A stretch of DNA of 64,000 nucleotides from Pseudomonas tructae (GCF_004214895.1 NZ_CP035952.1:4660501-4724500); one strand, 5' to 3'. Numbered from the stretch's first letter, positions 36,595 to 45,644 are shown. Notes: generated from the sequence alone by a model not told the origin. Program-made: numbers and translations.

Positions 36595-37233
36595 ATGAAT
36601 GCCGCCAAACGCCTGGAAATCTTTCGCAGGCTGCATGAAGACAACCCCGAGCCGAAAACCGAGCTGGCCTACACCAGCCCTTTCGAACTGCTGATTTCAG
36701 TGATTCTCTCGGCCCAGGCCACCGATGTCAGTGTTAACAAGGCCATGGCCAAACTGTACCCGGTTGCCAATACCCCCGAAGCGATCTATGCCCTGGGCGT
36801 CGAAGGCCTGTCGGCTTACATCAAGACCATTGGCCTGTACAACAGCAAGGCGAAAAACGTCATTGAAACCTGTCGTCTGCTGATCGAGCAGCACGGCAGC
36901 CAAGTGCCAGAAACCCGGGAGGCGCTGGAAGCCCTGCCCGGAGTTGGTCGCAAGACCGCCAACGTGGTGCTCAACACTGCGTTTCGACAAATGGCCATGG
37001 CCGTCGACACGCATATTTTCCGGGTCAGCAACCGCACCGGGATCGCTCCGGGCAAGACAGTCCTCGAGGTTGAAAAGGCCTTGATGAAGTTCGTACCCAA
37101 GGCTTACCTGCTAGATGCCCACCACTGGTTGATCCTGCATGGGCGCTATGTGTGCCAGGCGCGCAAGCCCCGCTGTGGAAGTTGTCGCATCGAAGATTTG
37201 TGCGAGTACAAGGAGAAAACCTCGGACGATTGA
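36595..37233 (+). CDS. nth: Endonuclease III
   Basis: A 212-residue DNA glycosylase/AP lyase that removes oxidised pyrimidines. The helix-hairpin-helix LPGVGRKTANVVLN includes the catalytic Lys, the catalytic Asp is in AVDTHIFRVSNR, and the 4Fe-4S loop is CQARKPRCGSCRIEDLC. It starts four bases after rnfE, and the rnf-nth linkage is common in gammaproteobacteria. Confidence 0.96.
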   Translation: MNAAKRLEIFRRLHEDNPEPKTELAYTSPFELLISVILSAQATDVSVNKAMAKLYPVANTPEAIYALGVEGLSAYIKTIGLYNSKAKNVIETCRLLIEQHGSQVPETREALEALPGVGRKTANVVLNTAFRQMAMAVDTHIFRVSNRTGIAPGKTVLEVEKALMKFVPKAYLLDAHHWLILHGRYVCQARKPRCGSCRIEDLCEYKEKTSDD

Positions 37234-37338
37234 GCGGATAGTGAAAACCCTGCTCAGTCGATTGAAAAAATCTTTTTTACCCGGTCAACATTTCTCGCTA
37301 TAAGGTGCGCCAATGGCCCTCTTGGCTTGGAGTGACTT

Positions 37339-37515
37339 ATGAGCACCGATAAAGAAGACCTGGTTTTGGATGATGACTCCCTCACTGATGACACAGATGA
37401 CGAGAGGCCGGTGGAAGTAGCGAAGACCAACCTCAGCAAGCGCCGCACCATCGATAACATGCTGGAAGAGCGTCGCTTGAAAAGACAGCTGGCCGATTTC
37501 GACTTCGACCTCTGA
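37339..37515 (+). CDS. Small acidic protein, PA3496 family
   Basis: A 58-residue protein too short for most gene finders. It begins MSTDKEDLVLDDDSLTDD and ends RRTIDNMLEERRLKRQLADFDFDL: an acidic first half and a basic, helical second half. GGAG lies seven bases before the ATG, and a perfect terminator follows. From memory P. aeruginosa has a similar small gene (PA3496, putative envelope integrity protein) directly after nth. Function not established. Confidence 0.75.
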   Translation: MSTDKEDLVLDDDSLTDDTDDERPVEVAKTNLSKRRTIDNMLEERRLKRQLADFDFDL

Positions 37516-37534
37516 CGGATCGACGTTCATAAAT

Positions 37535-37565
37535 CAACAAAGCCTCCTGAATGGAGGCTTTGTTG
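37535..37565. terminator. Bidirectional terminator
   Basis: caacaaagcctcc (37535-37547) pairs perfectly with ggaggctttgttg (37553-37565), with T-rich sequence on each strand. It separates the convergent small acidic gene and the response regulator. Confidence 0.85.
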
Positions 37566-37577
37566 TTTCTGGGTGTC

Positions 37578-38204
37578 TCAAACCAGGCCGTTACGCTGCG
37601 CCAGTTCGATCAGGTCAACCAGCGAGCGCGCATTGAGCTTGAGCAACAAACGCGTCTTGTATGTACTGACCGTCTTGTTGCTGAGAAACATTCCATCGGC
37701 AATCTCCTTGTTGGTCTTGCCCCGGGCCAGTTGCTGCAGCACCATCATCTCCCGCCCCGACAAGCGTTCGACCATATCTGCTTCGCTCGAACCTCCAAGA
37801 TTCGAACGCACCGAGTGCAGCGCCTGGTTGGGAAAGTAACTGTAGCCGGAAAGTACCGCCTTGATGGCACTGAGCAGCTCGGTGAGGTCCTGCTGCTTGC
37901 AGACATAGCCGGCAGCACCCGCCTGCATGCAACGCATGGAAAAGTGCCCGGGCGCCTGGGAGGTGAGAACCAGCACCTTGATGCCGGTGTGATTGGCGGT
38001 CAACCTGGCGATGACCTCAAGTCCATCAAGTTTGGGGATGCCGATATCAAGAATGACGATGTCCGGCCCATGCTCTCGCGCCAACTGCAGCGCGTCCACG
38101 CCGTTGTCCGTCTCCGCAATGACTTCATAACCATGCCGCTCCATCAACATGCGTACAGCCAGGCGAATGACCGGATGATCATCCACGATCAGGACTTTAT
38201 TCAT
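37578..38204 (-). CDS. BvgA-like response regulator (NarL/LuxR type)
   Basis: A 208-residue two-domain regulator. Receiver: acidic pair DD at 8-9, phosphorylated Asp53 in VILDIGIPKLDGLEV, Thr/Ser in LTSQ, Lys in YVCKQQ. The C-terminal LuxR-type helix-turn-helix is LSGREMMVLQQLARGKTNKEIADGMFLSNKTVSTYKTRLLLKLNARSLVDLI. The whole sequence is strikingly like Bordetella BvgA (ETDNG, LDIGIPKLDGLEVIARL, MFLSNKTVSTYKTRLL). No histidine kinase is adjacent, so its partner is unknown. ATG 38204 is chosen over the TTG at 38216. Confidence 0.85.
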   Translation of the reverse strand: MNKVLIVDDHPVIRLAVRMLMERHGYEVIAETDNGVDALQLAREHGPDIVILDIGIPKLDGLEVIARLTANHTGIKVLVLTSQAPGHFSMRCMQAGAAGYVCKQQDLTELLSAIKAVLSGYSYFPNQALHSVRSNLGGSSEADMVERLSGREMMVLQQLARGKTNKEIADGMFLSNKTVSTYKTRLLLKLNARSLVDLIELAQRNGLV

Positions 38205-38647
38205 GGGCAAATCCAATTGTTCGCTGTTCTATTTTTTTGAGAACTCACAATAGCCTAGATGCATGACTTATTACATTGCGCCACTAACCAGTAGTTGCAT
38301 GCAGAGACGCGCCCTACAGCCATATGAGAATTATCCTACACGTCGCTATTTCAATAGCATTGCGAAGACGCAGCAATTAAACAATGTCGCGCATTTCCAA
38401 CACTTCCTGAATAAAGGTATCACTAGAACTCAAAATAAACTATTACACACAGCCTTATTATCTGAAGGAAAAATCCTATAACACTGATTGATAAAAACAG
38501 CATCCAAATATTATGCAAAACCGCCTTGCACAAGCCCTGGACAATAACACCACCCGAAGAAATACGTCACACTGCAGATCAGCCCGTTCTATGTGTTAAA
38601 CCCTGTTGCCATAAAGGACCTGAGTCGCCGAGCAAGGTAGCCTGTGC
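38205..38647. other. AT-rich intergenic region
   Basis: About 440 bases between two divergent genes, much richer in A and T than the surroundings (for example around 38270-38520). An open frame at 38263-38481 (72 codons) has no good ribosome site and no recognisable product. Such AT-rich islands are often bound by MvaT/H-NS-like proteins, and may hold the promoter of the response regulator. I see no RNA gene here that I can support. Confidence 0.4.
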
Positions 38648-39181
38648 ATGAGCAAGATCGAGCCGAAACACCCACTGACAGTCATCGCGATTCTGGCTGG
38701 GGTCATCGAGGCTTCGGCGCTGGCCTCGTTGCCGTTTCTCAGTGCCGATAGCCAAGGCATCTACACCTGGTTCCTGGTGGGATTTCCGTTCTTTCTCACG
38801 GTATTGTTCTTTCTCACCTTGAACTTCAATAACAAATCCCTGTACTCCCCCGAGTCAAGCGATCCCGTTACCGACACAATCGCTGCGCCGGCCGCTGCGC
38901 AAATGCAAGTTATGGCGGAGCCTGCGCCTCCAGCGAAGGAATCTGTTACTTCAATAAGTACAAGGGGCGAGCCCACTAACGCCTTGTTCTTGAAAGCGGA
39001 CAGTACCGAGCAAAGTACAGTGTCCATCACCCTGAGCGGTCCGGCAGCCAGTGAACTCATGGAGTTTTTCACATTACAAGCAATCAAACCCGGCCAGCCG
39101 ACAGGCAACACATGGATTCTGTACAACCTCAATACCGGCGCTCAAATCACCTTGATAACTCAGGCGCTGAACAAGACCTGA
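38648..39181 (+). CDS. Hypothetical membrane protein
   Basis: A 177-residue protein with two membrane segments near the N-terminus (LTVIAILAGVIEASALASLPFL and WFLVGFPFFLTVLFFLTLNF), then a Pro/Ala/Ser-rich linker and a C-terminal domain of about 70 residues (LKADSTEQSTVSITLSGPAASELMEFFTLQAI ... TWILYNLNTGAQITLITQALNK). I do not recognise the family. It lies next to the BvgA-like regulator and the AT-rich region and is followed by a terminator. Confidence 0.65.
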   Translation: MSKIEPKHPLTVIAILAGVIEASALASLPFLSADSQGIYTWFLVGFPFFLTVLFFLTLNFNNKSLYSPESSDPVTDTIAAPAAAQMQVMAEPAPPAKESVTSISTRGEPTNALFLKADSTEQSTVSITLSGPAASELMEFFTLQAIKPGQPTGNTWILYNLNTGAQITLITQALNKT

Positions 39182-39204
39182 AGTTACCTGCATATAGTCC
39201 AGGC

Positions 39205-39234
39205 AAAAAAAACCCCGGCAAGCCGGGGTTTTCT
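39205..39234. terminator. Bidirectional terminator
   Basis: aaccccggc (39211-39219) pairs with gccggggtt (39222-39230), with eight A on the left and tttt on the right. On the minus strand the A-run becomes a strong T-run, ending argG transcripts. Confidence 0.9.
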
Positions 39235-39246
39235 GAGCTACCGCGA

Positions 39247-40464
39247 TCAGACCAGAGTCCGACCCTTGTTGGCTGCAATGCGCATGCGCAAGGCGTTGAG
39301 CTTGATGAAGCCCGCCGCGTCGGCCTGGTTGTAGGCGCCGCCATCTTCTTCGAAGGTCGCGATGTTGGCGTCGAACAGCGAGTCGTCGGACTTGCGACCG
39401 GTAACGATAACGTTGCCCTTGTACAGTTTCAGGCGCACAACGCCATTCACGTTGACCTGCGAAGCGTCGATCATCTGCTGCAGCATCAGACGCTCAGGGC
39501 TCCACCAGTAACCGGTGTAGATCAGGCTGGCGTATTTCGGCATCAGCTCGTCTTTGAGGTGAGCGACTTCGCGGTCCAGAGTGATCGATTCGATGGCGCG
39601 GTGAGCACGCAGCATGATAGTGCCGCCCGGGGTTTCGTAGCAGCCACGGGACTTCATGCCGACGTAACGGTTTTCGACGATGTCCAGACGACCGATACCG
39701 TGAGCACCGCCGATCTTGTTCAGCGTCGCCAGCACGGTGGCCGGGGTCATTTCGACGCCGTCCAGCGCAACGATGTCGCCGTTACGGTAGGTCAGTTCCA
39801 GGTATTGCGGGGTATCAGGGGCGTTCTCAGGGGAGACGGTCCAGCGCCACATGTCTTCTTCGTGCTCGGTCCAGGTATCCTCCAGCACGCCACCTTCATA
39901 GGAGATGTGCAGCAGGTTGGCGTCCATCGAGTACGGCGATTTCTTCTTGCCATGACGTTCGATCGGGATACCGTGCTTCTCGGCATAGTCCATGAGCTTT
40001 TCACGGGACAGCAGGTCCCATTCACGCCACGGCGCGATGACCTTGACGCCCGGCTTGAGCGCGTAGGCGCCCAGTTCGAAACGGACCTGGTCGTTACCCT
40101 TGCCGGTCGCTCCATGGGAGATGGCGTCGGCCCCGGTTTCGTTGGCGATTTCGATCAGGCGCTTGGCGATCAGCGGACGAGCGATGGAAGTACCCAGCAG
40201 GTACTCGCCTTCATAGACGGTGTTGGCGCGGAACATCGGGAACACGAAGTCGCGTACGAACTCTTCGCGCAGGTCATCGATGTAGATTTCCTTGACGCCC
40301 ATGGCCTGAGCCTTGGCGCGGGCCGGTTCGACCTCTTCGCCCTGACCCAGGTCAGCGGTGAAGGTCACCACTTCACAGTTGTAGGTATCCTGCAGCCACT
40401 TGAGAATCACCGAAGTATCAAGGCCGCCGGAATACGCCAGTACGACCTTTTTTACGTCCGCCAT
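39247..40464 (-). CDS. argG: Argininosuccinate synthase
   Basis: A 405-residue cytoplasmic enzyme that joins citrulline and aspartate with ATP, the penultimate step of arginine synthesis. The PP-loop is [14 protein letters not shown] at the N-terminus, and substrate segments include [17 protein letters not shown] and [14 protein letters not shown]. The start follows the conserved [16 protein letters not shown]. Tandem TGTCGC ArgR-type half-sites lie 50-96 bases upstream. argF, the preceding step, is in the same window and carries a similar box. Confidence 0.97.
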   Translation of the reverse strand: MADVKKVVLAYSGGLDTSVILKWLQDTYNCEVVTFTADLGQGEEVEPARAKAQAMGVKEIYIDDLREEFVRDFVFPMFRANTVYEGEYLLGTSIARPLIAKRLIEIANETGADAISHGATGKGNDQVRFELGAYALKPGVKVIAPWREWDLLSREKLMDYAEKHGIPIERHGKKKSPYSMDANLLHISYEGGVLEDTWTEHEEDMWRWTVSPENAPDTPQYLELTYRNGDIVALDGVEMTPATVLATLNKIGGAHGIGRLDIVENRYVGMKSRGCYETPGGTIMLRAHRAIESITLDREVAHLKDELMPKYASLIYTGYWWSPERLMLQQMIDASQVNVNGVVRLKLYKGNVIVTGRKSDDSLFDANIATFEEDGGAYNQADAAGFIKLNALRMRIAANKGRTLV

Positions 40465-40513
40465 GCCATCACTCCACGGGGTTGTACGGAAAGCCGTCGA
40501 TTCTACCGGCCTT

Positions 40514-40560
40514 GCGACAAAAATTACAGTGGGGCGACAGCTTGTGACGACAAAGCGACA
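40514..40560 (-). promoter_or_regulatory. ArgR operator upstream of argG
   Basis: On the minus strand TGTCGC occurs at 40560-40555, 40539-40534 and 40519-40514. The first two start 21 bases apart, and the middle one fits TGTCGC-N8-AA exactly. The known Pseudomonas ArgR operator is two TGTCGC-N8-AA-N5 units with 21-base spacing. Confidence 0.7.
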
Positions 40561-40593
40561 AAAATTGTCGAGGCTGCGACGGACGGTCGCAGC

Positions 40594-41547
40594 TCAGGAC
40601 TTGCTTGCAGGCTTCACCGTTTCAGTTGCGGCAGCCGGTGCAACCGGTGGCTTGGCCACAGGCTCGACAGGTTTTTCCTGCGGCTTTTCGACCGGCGTGA
40701 CCCGATCCAGCTCAATGTTCACCCGCCGGTTGCGCGCGCGGTTGGCTGCACTGTTGTTGCTCGCCAGCGGATAGCGCTCGCCATGAAAGCGCAGGGTGAT
40801 CTGCTCTTCGGGGACACCGTGGGCCTTGAGGTACTCCATGACCGCCAGCGCCCGGCGCCGGGACAGGTCACGGTTGGTCAGGCGATTGCCGCTGTTGTCG
40901 GAGTGACCGTCGAGTTGGATATGGTTGACCGTCGGGTCGGCCTTGAGGAAATCGAGGATTACATCCAGGCGTGCGCGGGCATCGCTGTCCAGGTCGATAC
41001 CACCACCCGGAAAGCCGACCCGCGCCTGACGCACCTGGTCATAGTTCATCGGCAAGAGTTTCGCCGCACAGGCCTGGTAGTCCCCATAGGCCTTGCTGAA
41101 CTTGACCGGCAGCACCCGCACTTCCATGGCCCGCCCGGCTTCGCCGGCGTAGTTGCGCACCACCGTGCTGCGGCCATCGAGCAGGCCATTGATCAGGCGG
41201 CTGGCCTGGCCCTGGGAGCTGGTAAAGAGCACGCCGCTGCGGGCCATGCGCACTGCCCCCAGGTTGATATCGCCACGCCCGGGCTGCCACGGCGCAGCCG
41301 CCGCCAGCAGGGTGGCGTTGCCGGTGCCGAGGACATTGCTGCTTGATCGCAATTGGAACGTCGGCTGCTCGCCGGCGCGACGAACGAACTCACCGCTGCC
41401 GAAATCGGCAATGGGTTGAACCAGCCGACATTCGAACTGATCGCCTTCGACCTTCCACTCGATGTTCTCCAGACGAGTCTGGAAGGTGAGTGCCATGGCG
41501 GGCATGCTGGCAAACACACTGAGCAGGGCTAGATAACGCTGGCGCAC
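40594..41547 (-). CDS. motY: Flagellar motor protein MotY, OmpA-like
   Basis: A 317-residue exported protein. The signal peptide is MRQRYLALLSVFASMPAMA. The N-terminal MotY domain (LTFQTRLENIEWKVEGDQFECRLVQPIADFGSGEFVRRAGE) binds the stator ring, and the C-terminal OmpA domain (QLDGHSDNSGNRLTNRDLSRRRALAVMEYLKAHGV, RARNRRVNIELD) binds peptidoglycan. A Pro/Lys/Val-rich tail follows. MotY is needed for Na+-type or dual-stator flagellar motors in Pseudomonas. The GTG at 41547 is chosen because GGAG lies six bases upstream. The argG-motY-pyrC-rnt order matches P. aeruginosa from memory. Confidence 0.88.
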   Translation of the reverse strand: MRQRYLALLSVFASMPAMALTFQTRLENIEWKVEGDQFECRLVQPIADFGSGEFVRRAGEQPTFQLRSSSNVLGTGNATLLAAAAPWQPGRGDINLGAVRMARSGVLFTSSQGQASRLINGLLDGRSTVVRNYAGEAGRAMEVRVLPVKFSKAYGDYQACAAKLLPMNYDQVRQARVGFPGGGIDLDSDARARLDVILDFLKADPTVNHIQLDGHSDNSGNRLTNRDLSRRRALAVMEYLKAHGVPEEQITLRFHGERYPLASNNSAANRARNRRVNIELDRVTPVEKPQEKPVEPVAKPPVAPAAATETVKPASKS

Positions 41548-41677
41548 GGGCGGCTCCACAGATTTTCACGGTATACCTGCATGCTATCGGTCGAGCGCGG
41601 CAAAACTTGATAGCGAGTGCTCGTAACCGGCTTTTCCGGTAGCATTCACCTTGAGTTCGACCCGCCTGGAATCCCCA

Positions 41678-42724
41678 ATGTCCGACCGCCTGACCCTCCT
41701 GCGTCCCGACGACTGGCACATCCATCTTCGTGATGGCGCTGTTTTGCCACATACCGTCGGCGACGTTGCGCGCACCTTTGCCCGCGCAATCATCATGCCC
41801 AACCTGGTACCACCGGTGCGCAATGCCGCCGAAGCCGCTGCCTACCGTGAGCGCATCCTCGCCGCACGCCCTGCCGGAAGCCGTTTCGAGCCGCTGATGG
41901 TGCTGTACCTCACCGACCGCACCCAGCCCGAGGAAATCCGCGCAGCCAAGGCCACAGGTTTTGTCCATGCTGCCAAGCTCTACCCGGCCGGTGCGACGAC
42001 CAACTCCGATTCCGGCGTGACCAGCGTCGACAAGATCTTCCCGGTGCTCGAAGCCATGGCCGAGGTCGGCATGCTGCTGTTGGTCCACGGTGAGGTGACC
42101 CGCAGCGAAATCGACGTGTTCGACCGCGAGAAGCTGTTCATCGACGAACACCTGCGCCGAGTGGTCGAGCGCTTCCCGACCCTCAAGGTGGTGTTCGAGC
42201 ACATTACCACCAGCGATGCCGTGCAGTTCGTCAACGAGGCTGCGGCCAACGTTGGCGCGACCATCACCGCCCAGCACCTGCTGTACAACCGCAACCACAT
42301 GCTGGTGGGCGGGATTCGTCCGCACTTCTATTGCCTGCCGATCCTCAAGCGCAATACCCACCAGGTGGCCTTGCTGGACGCCGCCACCAGCGGCAACAGC
42401 AAGTTCTTCCTCGGCACCGACTCGGCCCCCCACGCCCAGCACGCCAAGGAAGCCGCCTGCGGCTGTGCCGGCTGCTACACCGCCTATGCCGCCATCGAGA
42501 TGTACGCCGAGGCGTTCGAGCAGCGTAACGCACTGGACAAACTCGAAGGCTTCGCCAGCCTGCACGGCCCGGCCTTCTACGGCCTGCCGGCAAACACCGA
42601 TACCATTACCCTGGTCCGCGACAGCTGGACCGCCCCAAGCAGCTTGCCGTTCGGCGAGCAGACCGTTATTCCGCTGCGCGCCGGTGAACAATTGCGCTGG
42701 CGCCTGCTGGAGGAAACTGAGTGA
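41678..42724 (+). CDS. pyrC: Dihydroorotase
   Basis: A 348-residue class II dihydroorotase (E. coli PyrC type) of pyrimidine synthesis. The zinc ligands are in [10 protein letters not shown] (H-x-H), the carboxylated Lys in the conserved [19 protein letters not shown], further His in LLVHGEVT and FEHIT, and the catalytic Asp in [12 protein letters not shown] 41678 is the conserved start; an in-frame start at 41651 is not needed. The stop overlaps the start of rnt by four bases. Confidence 0.96.
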   Translation: MSDRLTLLRPDDWHIHLRDGAVLPHTVGDVARTFARAIIMPNLVPPVRNAAEAAAYRERILAARPAGSRFEPLMVLYLTDRTQPEEIRAAKATGFVHAAKLYPAGATTNSDSGVTSVDKIFPVLEAMAEVGMLLLVHGEVTRSEIDVFDREKLFIDEHLRRVVERFPTLKVVFEHITTSDAVQFVNEAAANVGATITAQHLLYNRNHMLVGGIRPHFYCLPILKRNTHQVALLDAATSGNSKFFLGTDSAPHAQHAKEAACGCAGCYTAYAAIEMYAEAFEQRNALDKLEGFASLHGPAFYGLPANTDTITLVRDSWTAPSSLPFGEQTVIPLRAGEQLRWRLLEETE

Positions 42725-43392
42725 GCGAAGATCAGTACGAAGACGACCAGGAAGGTCATGGCGGCGGTCCGCGCCATCCAATGGCTGAACGCTTTCGCGG
42801 TTACCTGCCGGTAGTGGTCGACGTTGAAACCGGTGGTTTCAACAGCGCTACCGACGCCCTGCTGGAGATTGCCGCCGTCACCATCGGCATGGATGAGAAA
42901 GGCTTCCTGTTCCCGGAACACACCTATTTCTTCCGCGTCGAGCCCTTTGAAGGCGCCAACATCGAGCAAGCAGCCCTGGAGTTCACCGGGATCAAGCTTG
43001 ACCACCCGCTGCGCATGGCGGTGAGCGAAGAGTCGGCCCTGACCGACATTTTCCGTGGCGTGCGCAAGGCACTGAAGGCCAACGGCTGCAAACGGGCGAT
43101 CCTGGTCGGCCACAACAGCAGCTTCGACCTGGGCTTCCTCAACGCCGCCGTGGCCCGCCACGACATGAAGCGCAACCCGTTCCACCCGTTCTCAAGCTTC
43201 GACACCGCCACCCTGGCCGGTCTTGCCTATGGCCAGACCGTGCTGGCGCGGGCCTGCCAGAGCGCCGACATCGACTTCGATGGCCGTGAAGCGCACTCGG
43301 CGCGTTACGACACCGAGAAGACCGCCGAGCTGTTCTGCGGCATCGTCAACCGCTGGAAGGAAATGGGCGGCTGGCAGGACTTCAACGACTGA
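42721..43392 (+). CDS. rnt: Ribonuclease T
   Basis: A 223-residue 3'-5' exoribonuclease that trims tRNA and other stable RNA 3' ends. DEDD-family residues are in [11 protein letters not shown] (D-x-E), [14 protein letters not shown] (D) and [16 protein letters not shown] (H-x4-D). It has the family length plus an acidic, His/Gly-containing N-terminal tail. It starts with GTG overlapping the pyrC stop, so it depends on the pyrC transcript. Confidence 0.95.
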   Translation: MSEDQYEDDQEGHGGGPRHPMAERFRGYLPVVVDVETGGFNSATDALLEIAAVTIGMDEKGFLFPEHTYFFRVEPFEGANIEQAALEFTGIKLDHPLRMAVSEESALTDIFRGVRKALKANGCKRAILVGHNSSFDLGFLNAAVARHDMKRNPFHPFSSFDTATLAGLAYGQTVLARACQSADIDFDGREAHSARYDTEKTAELFCGIVNRWKEMGGWQDFND

Positions 43393-43395
43393 TGT

Positions 43396-43468
43396 TGTAG
43401 GAGCGGGCTTGTCCCGCGATGCGGTGTAGCTGACAGAAAGCTATCGCGGGGCAAGCCCGCTCCTACAG
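43396..43468. repeat. Inverted pair of REP elements
   Basis: tgtaggagcgggcttgtcccgcgat (from 43396) faces atcgcggggcaagcccgctcctacag (to 43468). It is placed between the convergent rnt and peroxiredoxin genes. Confidence 0.9.
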
Positions 43469-43475
43469 GCATAAA

Positions 43476-43500
43476 AAAACCGGCCATCGAGGCCGGTTTT
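43476..43500. terminator. Bidirectional terminator
   Basis: aaaaccggcc (43476-43485) pairs with ggccggtttt (43491-43500) across five bases, with A- and T-runs on both sides. Confidence 0.9.
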
Positions 43501-43513
43501 TTATGCCTGGCAA

Positions 43514-44116
43514 TTACAGCTTGCCAGCGTTCTCGCTCAGGTAAGCGGCAACGCCTTCTGGCGAAGCGGTCATGCCCTTGTCGCCTTTTTTCCAGTTGGC
43601 AGGGCAGACTTCGCCGTGCTCTTCGTGGAATTGCAGGGCGTCAACCAGACGCAGCAGCTCGTCCATGTTACGGCCCAGCGGCAGGTCGTTGACGATCTGC
43701 GAGCGGACAACGCCCTTGTCGTCGATCAGGAAAGCGCCACGGAAAGCGACGCCGCCTTCGGACTCTACGTCGTAGGCCTTGGCGATGTCGTGCTTCATGT
43801 CAGCCGCCATGATGTACTGGACCTGACCGATGCCACCGGCATTGATCGGGGTGTTACGCCAGGCGTTGTGGGTGAAGTGCGAGTCGATCGACACCGCGAT
43901 CACTTCAACGTTGCGCGCCTTGAATTCGGCCATGCGGTGATCCAGCGCGATCAGCTCGGACGGGCAGACGAAGGTGAAGTCCAGCGGGTAGAAGAACACC
44001 AGGCCGTACTTGCCCTTGATGGCCGAAGCCAGGTTGAAACTGTCGACGATTTCGCCGTTGCCCAGAACAGCTGGAACGGTGAAGTCCGGGGCATTTTTGC
44101 CAACGAGTACGCTCAT
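43514..44116 (-). CDS. Typical 2-Cys peroxiredoxin (AhpC/Prx1 type)
   Basis: A 200-residue thiol peroxidase that reduces H2O2 and organic peroxides. The peroxidatic Cys is in DFTFVCPSE (about residue 51), with the resolving Cys in HGEVCPANW (about 170), which makes it a two-cysteine Prx. The SIDSHFTHNAWRNT segment is family-typical. It is divergent from bfd, and the placement next to iron-storage genes suggests a shared oxidative-stress role, though this is inference. Confidence 0.92.
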   Translation of the reverse strand: MSVLVGKNAPDFTVPAVLGNGEIVDSFNLASAIKGKYGLVFFYPLDFTFVCPSELIALDHRMAEFKARNVEVIAVSIDSHFTHNAWRNTPINAGGIGQVQYIMAADMKHDIAKAYDVESEGGVAFRGAFLIDDKGVVRSQIVNDLPLGRNMDELLRLVDALQFHEEHGEVCPANWKKGDKGMTASPEGVAAYLSENAGKL

Positions 44117-44287
44117 GCGATATCTCCTGATGGGGTGGAATCATCTTGCACGGGCCAGCATGCAGCGGCCCGGCAGCGAAATGGCCGACCATCATACACC
44201 GCCCGGCGCTGCTCGCCGAGTTTCAGTCCGAATGCTCGACAATCTGCCGTCGGTCGCTCTAGCCCGGCCGTTGCAGAAAGAGCTTTG

Positions 44288-44310
44288 ACAAGCATTCTCA
44301 TTAACATTAA
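44288..44310. promoter_or_regulatory. Candidate Fur box upstream of bfd
   Basis: The sequence acaagcattctcattaac followed by attaa has the alternating AAT/ATT pattern of a Fur operator (its reverse complement reads ttaatgttaatgagaatg). It lies about 40 bases before the bfd ATG. Confidence 0.5.
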
Positions 44311-44350
44311 GCTTCTTCGCATTGAGCCTTTACCAGCGATGGTCAGCCCT

Positions 44351-44569
44351 ATGTATGTGTGTCTTTGTGTTGGCGTGACCGACGGACAGATCCGCGATGC
44401 GATCTATGAAGGATGCTGCAGTTACAAGGAAGTCAGAAGCGCCACCAACGTGGCGAGCCAGTGTGGCAAATGTGCCTGCCTGGCCAAACAGGTGGTGCGC
44501 GAAACCCTCACCGAGCTTCAGGTCAGCCAGGCTGCCCTGCCCTATCCTGTAGAATTTACTGCAGCATAA
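44351..44569 (+). CDS. bfd: Bacterioferritin-associated ferredoxin
   Basis: A 72-residue 2Fe-2S protein that reduces bacterioferritin to release stored iron. Cluster cysteines at 4, 6, 38 and 41 (MYVCLC ... QCGKC) match the Bfd pattern C-x-C ... C-x2-C. The larger upstream open frame is an artefact: its N-terminal part is antisense to the peroxiredoxin gene. A candidate Fur box lies upstream, a terminator follows, and bfr is the next gene. Confidence 0.95.
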   Translation: MYVCLCVGVTDGQIRDAIYEGCCSYKEVRSATNVASQCGKCACLAKQVVRETLTELQVSQAALPYPVEFTAA

Positions 44570-44585
44570 TTCAGCACATTCCAAG

Positions 44586-44611
44586 AACCGGACCCAGGGT
44601 CCGGTTTTTTT
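44586..44611 (+). terminator. Rho-independent terminator of bfd
   Basis: aaccggac (44586-44593) pairs with gtccggtt (44599-44606), followed by a seven-base T-run. Confidence 0.9.
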
Positions 44612-44767
44612 ATGCCTGTAATTCAAGTAGTTAGGAGTTTAACGCGGAACAAAAACATTCTTATTCCGATTAATTTTCATTTATTATTCAATAACTTAGG
44701 TTTGACAGTAGAAGTTGCGAGGCTCAAACTTGCCTTTATAGACACATTTATAGGGCAGGACCCCATC

Positions 44768-45238
44768 ATGAAAGGCGACGTTAGCGTCATCCAGCATCTC
44801 AACAAGATCCTCGGAAACGAGCTGGTCGCAATCAACCAATACTTCCTGCATGCCCGCATGTACGAAGACTGGGGTCTGGAAAAGCTCGGCAAGCACGAGT
44901 ACAAAGAATCCATCGAAGAGATGAAACACGCTGACAAACTGATCAAGCGCATTCTGTTCCTCGAAGGCATCCCCAACGTCCAGGACCTGGGCAAGTTGCT
45001 GATTGGTGAACACACCAAGGAAATGCTCGAGTGCGACCTGAAGATCGAGCAAAAAGGCCTGGTCGACCTCAAGGCCGCCATCGCCCACTGCGAGACCGTT
45101 GGCGACTTCGGCAGCCGTGAACTGCTCGAAGACATCCTCGAAGCCGAGGAAGAGCACATCGACTGGCTGGAAACCCAGCTGAGCCTGATCGACAAGATCA
45201 CCCTGGAGAATTACCTGCAGTCGCAGATGGGCGAGTAA
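44768..45238 (+). CDS. bfr: Bacterioferritin
   Basis: A 156-residue haem-containing ferritin that stores iron in a 24-subunit shell. The ferroxidase ligands are in [10 protein letters not shown] and the EEMKHADKL helix; Met52 there is the haem ligand. The C-terminal helix [20 protein letters not shown] completes the di-iron site. It starts at ATG 44768, and the preceding 150 bases are AT-rich and should hold its own promoter because a terminator separates it from bfd. bfd and bfr together form an iron store with its release reductase. Confidence 0.96.
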   Translation: MKGDVSVIQHLNKILGNELVAINQYFLHARMYEDWGLEKLGKHEYKESIEEMKHADKLIKRILFLEGIPNVQDLGKLLIGEHTKEMLECDLKIEQKGLVDLKAAIAHCETVGDFGSRELLEDILEAEEEHIDWLETQLSLIDKITLENYLQSQMGE

Positions 45239-45266
45239 GTTAACCGCCCTGCCCTACAGGCACAAA

Positions 45267-45291
45267 AAAAGCCCCGCACTGCGGGGCTTTT
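45267..45291. terminator. Bidirectional terminator
   Basis: aaaagccccgc (45267-45277) pairs with gcggggctttt (45281-45291) across three bases, with long A- and T-runs. Confidence 0.92.
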
Positions 45292-45308
45292 TTTGACCAA
45301 ACCTGGGG

Positions 45309-45644
45309 TCAGGCCTTGGCCGCCTCAGCTTTGGCAGCAGCGTCCTTGATCAGGGTCTGCAGTTCGCCGTTGGCGAACATCTCGGCCATGATGTCGGAAC
45401 CGCCGACCAGCTCACCGCCAACCCACAGTTGCGGGAAGGTCGGCCAGTTGGCGTACTTTGGCAGGTTGGCGCGGATTTCCGGGTTCTGCAGGATATCCAC
45501 GTAAGCGAATTTCTCGCCGCAACCCATCACGGCTTGCGCCGCCTTGGCCGAAAAGCCGCACTGCGGGGCATTCGGCGAGCCTTTCATGTAAAGCAGAATG
45601 GTGTTGTTGGCAATCTGCTCTTTGATTGTTTCGATGATATCCAT
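45309..45644 (-). CDS. grxD: Monothiol glutaredoxin, CGFS type
   Basis: A 111-residue cytoplasmic glutaredoxin that carries 2Fe-2S clusters. The CGFS motif (from Cys29) and downstream YANWPTFPQLWVGGELVGGSDIMAEMF match the Grx4/GrxD family, with an Ala/Lys tail. The start at 45644 follows MDIIETIKEQI. Its location after bfr and bfd groups three iron or Fe-S genes. Confidence 0.95.
   Translation of the reverse strand: MDIIETIKEQIANNTILLYMKGSPNAPQCGFSAKAAQAVMGCGEKFAYVDILQNPEIRANLPKYANWPTFPQLWVGGELVGGSDIMAEMFANGELQTLIKDAAAKAEAAKA

Noticed and set aside
38263..38481. 72-codon open frame in the AT-rich gap
   Set aside because: No ribosome site, odd composition and no recognisable product; more likely noncoding promoter DNA.
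39112..41346. 744-residue open frame antisense to argG and motY
   Set aside because: It spans two well-supported genes and their intergenic region, and has no family features.
43616..44350. N-terminal extension of bfd reaching back into the peroxiredoxin gene
   Set aside because: Only the last 72 residues match Bfd, starting at MYVCLC; the extension is antisense to the peroxiredoxin and crosses a promoter region.
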